Assembly: GCF_954871325.1 (NCBI RefSeq)
Contig: NC_088775.1
Span: forward strand, 12,191,561-12,255,560
Source: Gordionus sp. m RMFG-2023
Taxonomy: Eukaryota > Nematomorpha > Gordioida > Chordodea > Parachordodidae
DNA: 64,000 bases
Direction: 5' to 3'
The notes under the pieces are model-generated. The model was not told where the DNA came from. It did not search any database and saw only the letters and a program-made list of their open reading frames with translations. Made by a program: the position numbers and the translations under genes. Below are positions 1-11,807 of this stretch, in pieces (the first letter of the stretch is position 1; the number at the start of each line of letters is the position of its first letter).

Positions 1-895
1 CAATTGGAAGTAGATGATGTTCTTTTTTAAAGATTAATTTTTTTTAAGAAAATTTTTCCGATCAAATCTTACCTAAAATTTCAAATTGTTTTTGTAAAAA
101 AAGATCTTTTATTAGTAAATCTTTTCGTTTATTTTTATGCATAAACAATCTTTGATGAAATCACAAATTTTTAAAATAAGATTTTTGATCTTCTTAAAAA
201 AAATCTTCTATTGTGTGTTCTTCTAGCATTTTTTAATCTTCTTTAAAAAATCTTCTATTGTGTGATCTTCAAGGATTTTTTGATCAAAATTTTTGGGGAA
301 AAAAATACTAATCTTTAAAAAATTTTAATCAAGCTTTGATTTAAATATACTATTTTTGAATATTTTTCATGGATATTTACTATTTATATTTAAAAACGTT
401 ATTTTATTTATATTTAAATACCTTTTACGATGAGGTGTATTTATTTAGATATATATTTGAATAAATTTTAACTCCCAAAAAATAGATAAACATTATCAAA
501 GTTACTGCCTGAATATTTTAAATTTAATGCATAACATTAAAATTGAGAATAATATAAATATTTTAAGATTTAATTCCTACACATTAAATATTTTGGTAGG
601 GCAGAGATAATTTTGCCACCGGACAGCGGGGTCGGGAGATCAGGCCAAAAAATAGATTTTGCATGTTTCTAAGAAAGTATGTATAATATTAATTAATCCG
701 TGGAAAGTGAAGAAACATTATTAAAAGGGACTAAACGACGACGGAGAAAAAGTTTGACTTGTCCTGGTTTAACAATCCCCACTGTAACTAACAATAACTT
801 AGTAAAAGGAATGCTAGTTTTCTCAAATTTTAAATATAGGCTATAATATTAGGACAAAATTTAAATATTCTAGTGTCTTTAATTGTATTGTACAG
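1..895. other. AT-rich flank upstream of the first visible fascin exon
   Basis: 1-340 is dense in short inverted motifs built from GATCTT and AAGATC separated by T or A runs, resembling the arm sequence of the foldback element at 16046. About 480-690 is one copy of a dispersed repeat shared with 61427-61660. No fascin exon for the first two trefoils could be recognised. Confidence 0.5.
480..690 (+). repeat. Dispersed repeat, copy 1 (partner at 61427-61660)
   Basis: Both copies share, in the same order and orientation, a start around GATAAACAT, an AATTTAATGC.TAACATT block, a GAGAATA.AATAAATATTTT block, then a short GC-rich part with a GGTCGGGAG or GGGTCGCGG motif and CCAAAAA.TAGATTTTGCA. Similarity is interrupted by small gaps. 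No coding capacity or terminal repeat was seen; class unknown. Confidence 0.55.
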
Positions 896-3800
896 GTCTT
901 CCCTGTGGAACAATTAGAATTTACATTTGATTTCGTTAGAAATTTAATAATTGGTGTTAACAACAAGTAAGGTAGCCTAGGAATAGGACACATATAACTT
1001 TAAATTAATTCATTCATATATAAAATATTTCTCTTCTTAAAGGCATAGATATAGTAGTCAATCAAGATGAAATGTCAGAATTAGAAACTTTTCAATTGGA
1101 AAACGATTCAACTGGTAAATTTTGGCGTTTCAAGACAGTTTCGGATAAGTACTGGAGCGTAGGGGACAATGCCTGTGTTAAATGTGTCGATGATAATACG
1201 TATGAATCCTTATTGTAATCTCTATTTGGATTGGCCCTTAATAATTTGGGCTTGGTTCTTTAAATTTATCAAATTATTTTCTAATAAAAATTGATAGGAA
1301 TTTTCTTGGGGAGGAATTTTTTTTTGTTCAGTTATACCTGGTTTATTTTTAAATTTTGGGTATTTCAAAAATAAAAGCACCATATATTCTAATAATATAA
1401 TAATTATTAATGCTTTTATTTTATTTTGAAGATGATGAAATAAATTTTAATTTTCCTTTGAAACCATTTATAAAATGTAATCAAAATTGTTTAATAAATA
1501 ATATCCAAATTTTAAAAATTAGGCCTGTAAAAATAAATAACTCAGATTGGACCAAAAATAATATTATTTTTTAAAAAAATAAAATCCAAGATTAGTTTGA
1601 AAAGGGGGGAAATGTTATTATCAAATTCGGGCTTAAAAAAATTTGACCTCTGCAAATCTCTGATATTCATTTAGAGTCAGAGAACTCTGTTATCAACAAA
1701 ATCGTTGAAATTGAAAATATAATTTATAGGTGTAATTGTTCCTTTGTAATAATATTACATAGCAATATATACACATGGGTTTTTAGGTCGTTAACATCGA
1801 AGATAAAAAGCATGTTTATGGATGACAAGTATATAAATTACATTTTATATTTTATACATTGTATTATTTTATTTTTTTTAAATAAAACAGTGATATATGT
1901 TATTTTTGTGATAAAAAAAAATAGCATCTAAATTTAAGTTCTGTAATAATTATGATCTAGTGAGTTGAAGTTATAGATTTAGATAAATGGCTTTTTGATA
2001 TTAAACAGCTTTACGGTGCTAGCTAACTTTAGAAAGATATAGTATAATATGTCAGGTGGGGGAGACAGGTGATGGGTGGCAAACAGGGTGAGAAGAAAAA
2101 CACCTATAACATTTAACTCCTAAGAGTTACGTATCTAAAAATTTGCTAAAAAAATTTTTTTTTGTCTTGTTAATGATTGATTTCAAAAATTGGGGAAGCC
2201 ATTTTTTAGTGGTTATTGTTTAAAATTATTATTTTCGCCTCATTTCTAAAAATGAATTTTTTTTTGCTTTTAACTAAAAATAATTAACTAAATTTATAAT
2301 ATATACGATTAAACTTGTTAATAGATTTTTAGCTCTTATAGAAAAACCGCGAAAGCGATATAAAGACGACAGTTATTACCGGGGTTAGGAGTGGTGAATT
2401 GGTAAACAAAAAAGGGCTGAGATAAGAATTAGAGGTCTGCAATGGGCGGACAGGTTAAAATCTGCCCATCGCAAACCTCTAATAAGAACTTCGTCTCCAA
2501 AAATATTAATTAAAATAAAATAAGAAAAGAAAAGAAAAGAATAGGAAAAATATGAATGTTTTTTGCGTAGTTTGCAGCTAAAATTTCAAAAAGAAACACA
2601 AAGAGGAGAAGAATGGATACAATGTAGGTGTTTGAAATGGTCATACGCGAATCGTTTCAATTATGACTCCTGCCTATATTGTTTAGATTTATACCTACCT
2701 AAATTGTCAAATTTAAATTAAATTCAAGATTTATGTTTTTCTTGGTTTCAATATGTGTTTGTCTATTTAACCCATGTGCTCTAAAATCTAACCCGGAACA
2801 CGGGGTGTGATGATAAATCGACATCCGCACAACAAATAAATTGAATAGTGAATTATTCTTATTCGATTTGTTTACTATTTGTATCTGTACGAATAATAAA
2901 ATTTCCTGTTTGTATTAGAATAATTTTTTATTTTTAAAAGTTTGATAAAATAATTCATGCGTAAATATATTGACAGTATTCTTTTAATTTTTTCTAATTT
3001 TAAAGTGACAAAAAAAATTATCATAATCTAATGATAAAGAACGTGCAAACAAGTTATTAATGAAATTAAAAAGCAATGTTAGTTTAATTAATGCTGAGCC
3101 AATTTTTAAGGTTAAGAGCTTTTCTTATCATTTCTTGAGGACATGGGATTTTTTGACAACAAATTAGTTCCAACTACCGAAAACTTTTCACAAGCAGTTG
3201 AGTTAATCAGAAATCACCTGTCAGATTAATGGGTTATCAAAACATTCAAATAATTTGTCGAATAAATAAATTATTCAAATATGTCGTCGAATAAATAAAT
3301 TATTCAAATATGTCGTCGAATATTTGAATAAATGAATTATTCAAATAATTTTCCCAATATTCAAGTAATTAGTCCATTATTTAAATCATTCGAATAATTC
3401 ATTTTGGTTACTATTTCTTTTCGGATTGTCACTCGGTTATCTCCCCTAATGGGAGGGAAAATAGGCCTAGTAAGTCATCGGACAAAAATATCTTAATTTT
3501 AACAAAATAGTTAAAGGCTTAGAAGAAGATTTTTTGAAAATACGTTATTATTAATATAATATAAAGAAACTCCGACAAGGATAAATTCGACATCACCTGG
3601 TTGCCGAATAAACAACTAGGCATTAAATCAATCAGCAACAACAAATATCTCACCTTAAAGATTAATAAACAGCTGTTTGCTACAGCCAATGATATAGGTA
3701 TATTTATATTCTTAACGATATAAAATGTAATATATATATATATTTTTAAATTTATTCGTTTAAATTCAGGAGAGCGGGAAAAGTTTAAATTGTATCTTGT

Positions 3801-4782
3801 CAATAGACCCTTCTTAGTTTTACAAGGAACAGAGGGTTACGTAGGAGAAGGTAAGGCCATCGAAGGTCATTTAGACACTACGAAAATTTTATACGAAGAA
3901 ACATTCATCGAACAATTAACTCACGAATCCTATCATTTTAAAAGTATAAATAACTTTGAATTTTATGAATTTTTTTGACAGTTTTTTAAGTATAATATCA
4001 ATCCAAAGCTTTTTTACTTTTCGTTAGCTCTCTTCTTCTTTTATTGGGCGCCCAAATTGAGCGTTTCAAACGCTGAGTTACAAACGCAAATGATGCATTT
4101 AATATGGTATCATGTAAATTGGTCAAATTACCGTTTGGCACTTGAAACCATTTTGAAAAACTTCAATACTTTTATAATTTAGGACTATCATTTTTTTAAG
4201 CAAACATTTTTTTTTTATAAAAAATTTAAAATCCCGCTTCAATCAAGAGATGCGTTAGGTTTTATTTTATTTAAAAAGTACTGCAAAATACAAACACTTG
4301 CTTCGTGCACAATATAATGTAACAGTCCCTAGGGCAACTTTATTTTCAGCTAAGGGCCGTTACATAAAAGACAAATGGAGCTTACGAAAAGGAAAAGGTT
4401 GAAATAAATAGGCTTGAACCTGCATTCACAGTTAGCGCGAATTCATGGCGAATTATATAAAATGTATTTTTGTATACTTCGCCGCGATTTCTCACTGTGA
4501 ATGCAGGGTAAGACGTAGAGCAAAATCTAAAAAATATTTGTCAACTTAATTCTAGCGAAAAACGGTTTATACTGGACTCTACAAGATGAATCTCAGCAAA
4601 TTATGGCTTTGCCAAAATCTAAAATTAAAGATGGCAGACCTCACACTTTTTTTATAATATTCAAGGAAAGTTCTAAAATTATAATAATGGCCCAAAACAA
4701 CAACTTCATAAAAATTGGTGCTGGTAAAAAGTTGGAAGCTACCGAACAAAATCAACAGAATGCCTCAATTTGGAATATATAA
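896..4782 (+). CDS. Fascin, 3' half (five exons; 5' part lies upstream of the window)
   Basis: Fascin packs actin filaments into straight bundles in filopodia and similar protrusions; it is built of four beta-trefoil domains. Exons read here are 896-953, 1043-1199, 3567-3697, 3770-3943 and 4556-4782 (stop TAA). All junction phases agree (1, 2, 1, 1), giving 248 residues, about half of the usual ~490. Family landmarks: GIDIVVNQDE followed by ETFQLE (start of trefoil 3), FDITWLPNK, LVNRPFLVLQGTEGYVG (start of trefoil 4), KHRV-like linkers absent, and a C-terminus ending SIWNI, which corresponds to the usual SLWEY. The donor of the first exon is GTGTTA, weaker than the others, but it is the only one that keeps frame. 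Trefoils 1-2 were not found in 1-895, so the gene must begin further left. Introns 2 and 4 carry miniature transposons. The assignment is firm; paralogue identity is not resolved. Confidence 0.9.
1200..3566 (+). other. Fascin intron 2 (2.4 kb)
   Basis: Holds the 52-bp micro-element at 2430 and a tandem duplication of a 29-bp unit at about 3261-3318 (AATAAATAAATTATTCAAAT followed by ATGTCGTCG). Otherwise AT-rich DNA without a readable frame. Confidence 0.7.
2430..2481. mobile_element. 52-bp hAT-type micro-element with 8-bp target-site duplication
   Basis: The whole element is two inverted ends, TAGAGGTCTGCAATGGGC at the left and the complement of TAGAGGTTTGCGATGGGC at the right, around a 16-bp centre. 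It is flanked by ATAAGAAT (2422-2429) and ATAAGAAC (2482-2489), an 8-bp duplication with one mismatch, as hAT transposases leave. It lies in fascin intron 2. Larger relatives are at 16844-17174 and, as fragments, at 26857, 46750 and 51934. Confidence 0.75.
3944..4555 (+). other. Fascin intron 4 with two repeats
   Basis: Carries a segment around 4045-4130 (GCCCAAATTGAGCGT, TACAAACG, ATGCAT) that recurs inverted at about 20,770-20,880, and the ~90-bp palindromic element at 4419-4508. Confidence 0.6.
4419..4508. mobile_element. ~90-bp palindromic miniature element
   Basis: Ends CCTGCATTCACAGTTAGCGC and, inverted, CCTGCATTCACAGTGAG. A diverged copy in the opposite orientation occupies about 56,821-56,905 in a UBR4 intron. 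No clear target duplication; family unassigned. Confidence 0.55.
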
Positions 4783-4946
4783 TACATCTGTTTGTGTAAC
4801 AAATTATCTCGCGATTTCATCATATCAGTCTTAATTTTGACTATAGAGATCGGCCTCATTATTTGGATAGATATTATAATGTATCATTTATTCTCGGCAC
4901 ATTTTAAATATTATTTATTATGATTAATGAAAATTTACTTAATTTT

Positions 4947-4965
4947 AATAAACTTTGTTAATAAA
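4947..4965 (+). terminator. Polyadenylation signals of the fascin gene
   Basis: Two AATAAA hexamers (4947-4952 and 4960-4965) lie about 165 bp after the fascin stop codon, on the same strand. They are the first canonical signals downstream. In such AT-rich DNA the hexamer occurs often by chance, so the assignment rests on position. Confidence 0.4.
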
Positions 4966-6124
4966 TATATCCAAAAAATGTTTTACCCCCCCCCCTCCTC
5001 CCTCCTCCGCCACTTTTTATTTTTTAAATGCCCAAATTTAAACGATATTTTTTATAGCTTATAATAAATTTTGCGAATAGAATTCAATTCATTAAATTTA
5101 TATTTACTTATAATTTATATGAAAATTATTTTATAGTTAAATTAGAATATTATATAATTTAAAAATATTCCTTGTTTTTAAAAAAATTCTATTGATAAGT
5201 GGAAAAAAGGGACAAACAAAATAATCACATGATAATAAATAATAATAAATTTAAACAAAGATCTTTAATAAAACAAAATCAAATGAACTTATTTCTTTAT
5301 ATCTAAATGTTTAACGGGCAACGTTCATTGATGTTGATCTCAATTTGGCATCTTCAAATTTTTTTTAAAAATTACAATTAAATATAGAATATATCTATAT
5401 TTAGCACAGTCTACGCGCGTTATATATGCCCGACCAATGCTGGTCATTTAACAACACTAGTAGGTAAAGATTTATTTGATAAGAGCTCAATTCGAGATAA
5501 GATTTTACCCAAAATTTTACTAAGTGTATGTCTCAAGAAATGGAAAATGTAGGTCCAAACCTTTCTACTATCTATGATCGGCTCACATAATATTATCTAA
5601 AATCTTAATCGGGTCGTTTCAAATATCGACCAGAATCGGGCTTTTTAACAACTTTAATTTGATGTTATTGTTGTTTTGTATAATTAACACTTGTAAAAAT
5701 ATATAAAAGCTTAAGATACTTACTCTTTTAATATTGTGTGCAATTTTCCTAAGATGGGTTGAAGCTGTAAATCGGCTTTTCATCGGTTTACTTTAAATGG
5801 TGATTTTCAGCAAGGGCGGACTAGCAATAATGTGGCCTTGTAGGGGCTTCGCCTCCATGCCCTATTTACGGGCCTTCGGTCCGCCTTTACGGTCTTCTAT
5901 CGGGACCCCTTCAATGGCTTATTCGTATTATACATGTTTTTATAATTTCTTATATTTTTGGATAAAGATGTCTAAAACGATAGGTTAAACAAATATTACT
6001 GTTTCAAAAAGACTCATATTAAATTATAATCCAATATTTTATTTTAAGAATTGCACATATAAAATCATACTACTTGAACATATAAAAGTATTACATATTG
6101 CACTATAAAATCTACAAGCTACAT

Positions 6125-6304
6125 TAGTGTTGTTAAACTATATCTTTAGTCAATTGTAAAACACCGTAGCTATATATTTATGCAAAAATATTCAAGTCAA
6201 TCTTCAAGTTGAGACTCAACTTAGAAGCTTGATTCAATTTTTTAGGCTTAAAGCTGGATTAAGCCACAATAGAGATGATCAAAGTTAGGAATTTAACAAC
6301 ACTA
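6125..6304. mobile_element. 180-bp hAT miniature element, perfect target-site duplication
   Basis: Terminal inverted repeats TAGTGTTGTTAAA and its complement; flanked on both sides by AGCTACAT (6117-6124 and 6305-6312), a perfect 8-bp duplication. Same family as 40039-40239 and 44565-44777. Confidence 0.85.
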
Positions 6305-6620
6305 AGCTACATCATATTGCAACGAGTATAAGGCTTATTTTATACATACAAAATCCGGCATATTGCAAATATAGTTTCCCAAATAAAATTATAAATTAAA
6401 CGAATATTATAATTTTTTCAAGCTAATAAATCTCGCATTAACTCTCAACTTTGGCGAAATGAATATATATTCGAGTTATATGTGCATCAACACTTTTTGA
6501 AAGGGCATCAATAAAATTATCTCCAATTAATCGTGTCCCATATTTCCCCTCAGCTCATATTTTATAATTTTAAATTTACTAGATGTTCTTTCACAATTTA
6601 TTAATGTGTTAGCATATGTG

Positions 6621-7608
6621 CAGAGTTAGGCAGTAAGTTAGAAATAGGGTTACGTTACATATAACATATCGCCCATTTAAAAAATATAAAGAAGAGCTTA
6701 TTATATTTATTGGTGTAATTTAAAATCACGTTTATTTTTCGTACTTTAAAACATTTTTTAAACTAAAGTGGTTTTTTTTAATTAAAAATATATTTTTTAT
6801 AAAAATATATTTAAACTTTAAAATGGAATAGGTTAACGGAAAACAAGAGAATTCAATATGACTGCCCACTGGATTTCTTCAATTTCAAATCTTTTCATCT
6901 GTGGGATTTAGTTATATAGCGTTTTTATTTTTTAAAACAATGACAGCCAATGAAAAAGTAATAATTTTAGTATATAGGAGGACGACGATAGTATTTTGGT
7001 AAAAATAAATTTTGTTCGATTTTGAAAATAGATTATTTAAAGTTTCATTTAAAAAGATTATCACTTTAGATAGAATCGATAAAAATAACTTTTTTTATTT
7101 CTACAGTTTGTAGTACAAAGATAAATTAAAAGAATCCTATATCTCAATCCATCATTTGAAAGAAATATACAGCACTGATATGTAATATCTGATAAAATAA
7201 ATATTTATTTAATACAATACATATTTACCAATCCGTATAGCCCTTTTGATTTGCAAATTTGAAAGATCGATGGAAGACGAAAATATTTTGTTTGATCAAA
7301 TGAATGCTTTAAAATGATAAAATTTGATTTTTATAAATTAGCGAATAAAATATTAATAAATTAGTTTTGTTTCTTTATTAAAGTACTTTTAATTTTAGAG
7401 TGAGAAAAATGAATCAATAAAATTCAAATAGCATTTTTTTCTTTTATTCTTATTTTTAATGATGTAACTAAAAACTTTTTTGTCACTGTTATATGTTTTA
7501 AATAAAGATAACACAGCTGTTAGCCTTTTTTGAAGAGACGATGGTAACTTAGCTATTATATTTCATAATGGTCACCATAACCTTTATTTAGTAGCGTGTC
7601 TAACTCTG
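6621..7608. mobile_element. Possible 1-kb hAT-type element
   Basis: Left end CAGAGTTAGGCA and right end, inverted, CAGAGTTAGACA match over 11 of 12 bases. The flanking octamers CATATGTG and GTTGTGTG match at only five positions, so the target duplication is doubtful. Interior is AT-rich and non-coding. Confidence 0.35.
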
Positions 7609-8698
7609 GTTGTGTGCATATCATAGCATCAAAGAATCTAATAGATACCTATTAAAAATGAGTTACTATTACTATGTAGTAAATCAATGTTTATTAGACT
7701 CCTCACTATCAAAAATTTTATCATAAATATTTTCAGACTAATAAAACTTTATAAATACGGGCAGATGAAGATAATTCTTATCGTAATTTATTACTTAATA
7801 CATTTTCTAATTGTAAAATTCAAAAATTTGGACATAGGAAAAAATTTACAAATATTGCACATTCGTTATATGCTCTTTATTCACGGAAAATTTAATGGTT
7901 GTTAACTATTTATTTGATTTATCGTATAACGTAATACCTTAAAAATAAAGAGATTAATCGAATTTTCTAGCGTTCCATTGCATTCATTACTATATATCCT
8001 CCTTGTTAGATTCGAGTTTTAGCATTTCATTTTGTATAGATGTTATCTAGCAGCTTTAAATCAGGAAGATTTTAATTTAAATTTGTCATTTTTATAGCTT
8101 TTTTTCTAATAGAGGTGAATATAAAAAAAATAGAGTAGACTTGGGCATCTTTAATCTTTTTCCAGCTCATAAATTAAAAAATTTTAACTTGAAGATATAA
8201 TGAAAGCCTAATTATTTCAAAAAAATCAAAGCGGATTTAACTTTTTAAATTTTCTCTTATTCTCATTTAAGATTTATCTACTGATAAGGTTTTTTTCGCC
8301 TTGTAAATATCGGGATTAAGCTTTTTTAATCATATAACTATCTTAAGTCTTTTTCACGTACCATCCCAATCTCCTTTAGCAGGTGAATTATTTTCGCCAA
8401 GATCAACTGCTGTCTTGGATTATATATTTGCAGACTAATCGTTTGCTACCTATATCCTTTTTATAATATTAAATTCCTAATTATAACTATAACAGCATTA
8501 ATAACTTAATCAAACTTGTCTTTCATTTAAACGGACAAGAATTTTTTTGAAAAATACATAAAATATATCTAAATTTTACTACATCATGTAAAAATGATAA
8601 CTTGGTCTTATGGCCAGTCAGTCCCTGATTTTTAGTACACTTCATAGGCGGCTAAAATTTAGTAATGAAATTTTATATTCATCAATCCATGAAATCAT

Positions 8699-11619
8699 AT
8701 GTTTTTAGGAATTGACATAGGTACGACTAATATTAAAATAAATGTATTATCTTCATCCTCAACTACCGTTATATATGCAAAATCTTATCAATATGTTAAT
8801 TATTTTCTTTCTCCCAATAAATATGAAAAGAATCCTAGGTCGATTATAGATGGCATTCATCAATGTATGATATCCATTCCAAAAAATCTCATATGTGATA
8901 TAAGCTCAATATCCTTATGTTGTCAGATGCATGGGGTCATTTTATGGAAAAATGATATAAATAATATTGATATTTTATCAACTGATATAAATAATTATTG
9001 TTCTTTTCTTTATACATGGGAAGACCAAAGATCAGAATCTATACTTAAATATATTCCAACACCATTTTCACAGACTAAGGTATTTTCAGGGTATGGCTGT
9101 GCAACATTATTTTGGCTTCAAACTCAAAAATTAGAGCTTCAAAGTTATGAGCAATCAGGAACAATTGGGGATTTTATTGTGTTTTATTTATGTAAATTAT
9201 CAAAAAGCATTATATCATATCATAATGCTATGAGTTGGGGATATTTTGATGCTATAAGTAAAAACTGGAATATTGACATGTAAGTGAATATTAAACATCT
9301 ATTAATTTAATTAAGTTTAAATAAAACCAATTTTCCTATTAAACTTTTACCAGATATTCAAGATCCTAGTTATATTGCTGGCTATTTAACAACTCATTTT
9401 TATGATATTAAAATTGGAATTCCTATTTATATAACTTTAGGTGATCTTCAATGTTCAATATATGCCAATTTTACTCACAATAATAAAGCTGGTACTTTTA
9501 TATTAAAATGTTTAAAAAAAATATATTCTTAGTATTTAATATGGGTACTTCAACTCAAATAGCCTTGACTATGCCATCTGATTTTATACCACCATATATT
9601 CACGAAAGACATAACATAAAAGATCTGATACCTCCAATAGAATTTGTGCCATTTTTTGATAGTAGATATCTTGCCATTGCAGCCTCATTGAATGGAGGAA
9701 ACATAATTTCTCTTTTTATTGAAATGTTACAAAACTGGTTGTCATTCTTTGGTTAACACAATATTTTATATTATTATCAAAAATATTTATACATAGTTTA
9801 CGGAATGATCCAGTGTTTAACAATAATCTATTTCTAATTTTTTTTCCCAAAAAAGATCAACCAAATTGAAGGTTTTTTTGCATATAAGTTACAAAAGATT
9901 AACTTATAACAATATTTTTTACAAGAAGGATTTGGAAATTTGGACAAAATTTGATAAAAAATGCTACTTGAGCATTTAAGAAAAAATTTTTATCTTCAGA
10001 GATCAAAATATTTGAAGATTTTTATTTGAGCATGGCAAAATAATAGCACAATGATATAAACACAAATTTTATAGCCCAACAAACTTTTCTCAGATAACTT
10101 AAATTAGACATTAAATATATTTTTAAAAAATACCAAGTTTCATCATTTACACAGGTTGTACATATATTTAACACAGTGTTTGCTGTGTTAAGTGTTAAAC
10201 CTTAATCAAACTGGAAATAATAAATAGTAAAATCTATTGACATGCACGTTTTTTTTATAAAAAGTAACGAGTATGTTAATGGCGTTCCTTTTTGCGGACA
10301 TTAAATTTAAAGTGACGGCGTAACATTTTTAAATAACTTTTATCGCACTGAGAATAATATTTATTTTAAAATCATATTTGATTTTAAGGGTCAAATATTA
10401 CTTCTAATGTTATATGGGAATCCTTGGAAAGGGTTAATGCTGAGGATACCACATCTGTTTATGATAATTTATTAGACATAAATCCTATCATTTTCGGGGA
10501 AAGGCACGATTCAGCAGATATGACCTCGTTTATAACAAAAATAACATCCTCGAATATTAAAATAGGTAATAATTAATATACTTTTATGATAATTATATAT
10601 ATTAGCGACATTGTGTTTTACCCCAATGCAACTTCAAATCATTTTTTGTATGCTTTTTTTAAATTAAGAAAATTTGATTTTGCCGGAAATTTATTCTATC
10701 ATGTTTAGAATACCTATCTTATCAATTATAGGTAATTTTGTCGTTGATCTTTGAGTCATTTATAATTTATACGAAAAATCTATTTTAAAATTAATAAATT
10801 ATATTAAGCTAAAAGGTTCATAGCAAAATTGTCTGAAATTCATAGGGTAGGTAGGTATGGTAGGTATTCCAAACATGGAATACATCCGGTAAAATCAGAT
10901 TTTTATATTTAGACAAACGCGCTTAAAAATTTATTTAAAGTTGGAAAAGTAACACATTGCCCTTAACGTATATATTAAATACTTATTGTCATTGAAACAG
11001 TCAATGGTCCTTTCACAATTTTAATCCTTATCATACAAAAGATACATTCCATAATATAAATTAAGGAATTTTATACCCTAATCCTTTTTAATTAATAGTT
11101 ACCTCTCGGTTTTTTCTTTTTAAATGTAATGTCATAACTGACTATTTTTCACTTCCAATTTAACCTTGCGCACATGTAACCACCATTTTTTATCAAGCCA
11201 ATTTTTTCCAATTAAATTCTTTAACACAAATTAATGCCGGCCCATGGAGAGATTTTTAAATACAATTTTAATATTAGGCCTACTAAATTCTTACATTGTT
11301 TGTTTTATTAAATACAAAGATTTAGTATACACGGCCTTATGCAAAGGACTGGTTCAAAATATCATTCGAATGATGCCTAAAAAATTTCTTATTTCGAATG
11401 GTATTACAGGACTAATTGGTATGGGCAATGCTTTGACCAAAAACAAGATATTGAAACATTTCGTAAATATTTTAATTCCTTTTTTTAAAAAAATATTTAT
11501 ATTTATAATATATACAGGTTAAAAGATTGTACGATATGGATCTCGAGATTTTTGATAATTCATTTGATGCAGCCTATGGCGCGGCGTTAGCCGCTAAAAA
11601 TAACTTTAAATTTAAATGA
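8699..11619 (+). CDS. SHPK: Sedoheptulokinase (FGGY carbohydrate kinase), complete, six exons
   Basis: Phosphorylates sedoheptulose to sedoheptulose 7-phosphate with ATP, feeding the non-oxidative pentose phosphate pathway in the cytosol. Exons: 8699-9279, 9316-9491, 9533-9751, 10389-10565, 11320-11462, 11518-11619 (stop TGA); phases 2, 1, 1, 1, 0 all agree and give 465 residues, against about 478 in vertebrates. FGGY features: the N-terminal phosphate-binding GIDIGTT at residues 4-10, CCQMHGV, TWEDQR, FSGYGCATLFW, then the catalytic-Asp segment LGDLQCS in exon 2, NMGTSTQ and AASLNGGN in exon 3, FGERH in exon 4, ALCKGLVQN and GMGNALTKN in exon 5, and AAYGAALAA at the end. The ATG at 8699 directly opens the first FGGY strand, as in the family; an ATG ten bases upstream is out of frame. 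Introns 1, 2 and 5 are only 36, 41 and 55 nt. No disabling change was seen. Confidence 0.93.
9752..10388 (+). other. SHPK intron 3 (637 bp)
   Basis: AT-rich, with GATCTT-like inverted motifs around 9850-10020. Nothing else recognised. Confidence 0.5.
10603..10965. mobile_element. 363-bp palindromic element in SHPK intron 4
   Basis: The two halves are inverted copies: CATTGTGTT, GATTTTGCCGG and TAGAATACCTATC on the left recur complemented in reverse order on the right. Flanking octamers ATATATAT and ACGTATAT match at six positions, consistent with an 8-bp hAT-like duplication. A half copy lies at about 59,510-59,660 in a UBR4 intron. Confidence 0.6.
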
Positions 11620-11713
11620 TATTTAAAAAAAAATATATATATATACTTTTTAACAAATTTTATATATTGTATTATTAATTATTTATAATGAAATATGTAT
11701 ATATGAAATCCAA

Positions 11714-11719
11714 AATAAA
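11714..11719 (+). terminator. Polyadenylation signal of SHPK
   Basis: AATAAA about 95 bp past the SHPK stop codon on the coding strand. A hAT relic begins 88 bp further on, so the 3' end of the gene is probably confined to this short gap. Confidence 0.45.
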
Positions 11720-11807
11720 TTACAATTCATAATATATCATCTGAAATTTAGCAAACCATTTAGGCATCATTAACGTCAAATTAAATGACGTTATATATTT
11801 TCTAATC

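Larger units (their letters stand above)
4783..8698. other. Gene-free stretch between fascin and SHPK
   Basis: Contains miniature elements at 6125-6304 and (tentatively) 6621-7608, and a GC-rich transposon-like end at about 5808-5910 (begins CAAGGGCGGACTAGC, then GC-rich palindromes like those of the element at 42485). The rest shows no convincing exon; frames seen at 5797-5988 and 7687-7905 have no family resemblance. Confidence 0.6.

Noticed and set aside
725-788. Possible extra fascin exon (frame with TLLKGTKRRRRK, ending before GTAACT)
   Set aside because: Phase would fit the exon at 896 and TLLKG weakly recalls fascin TLKAG, but the rest does not align and would add residues absent from the family.
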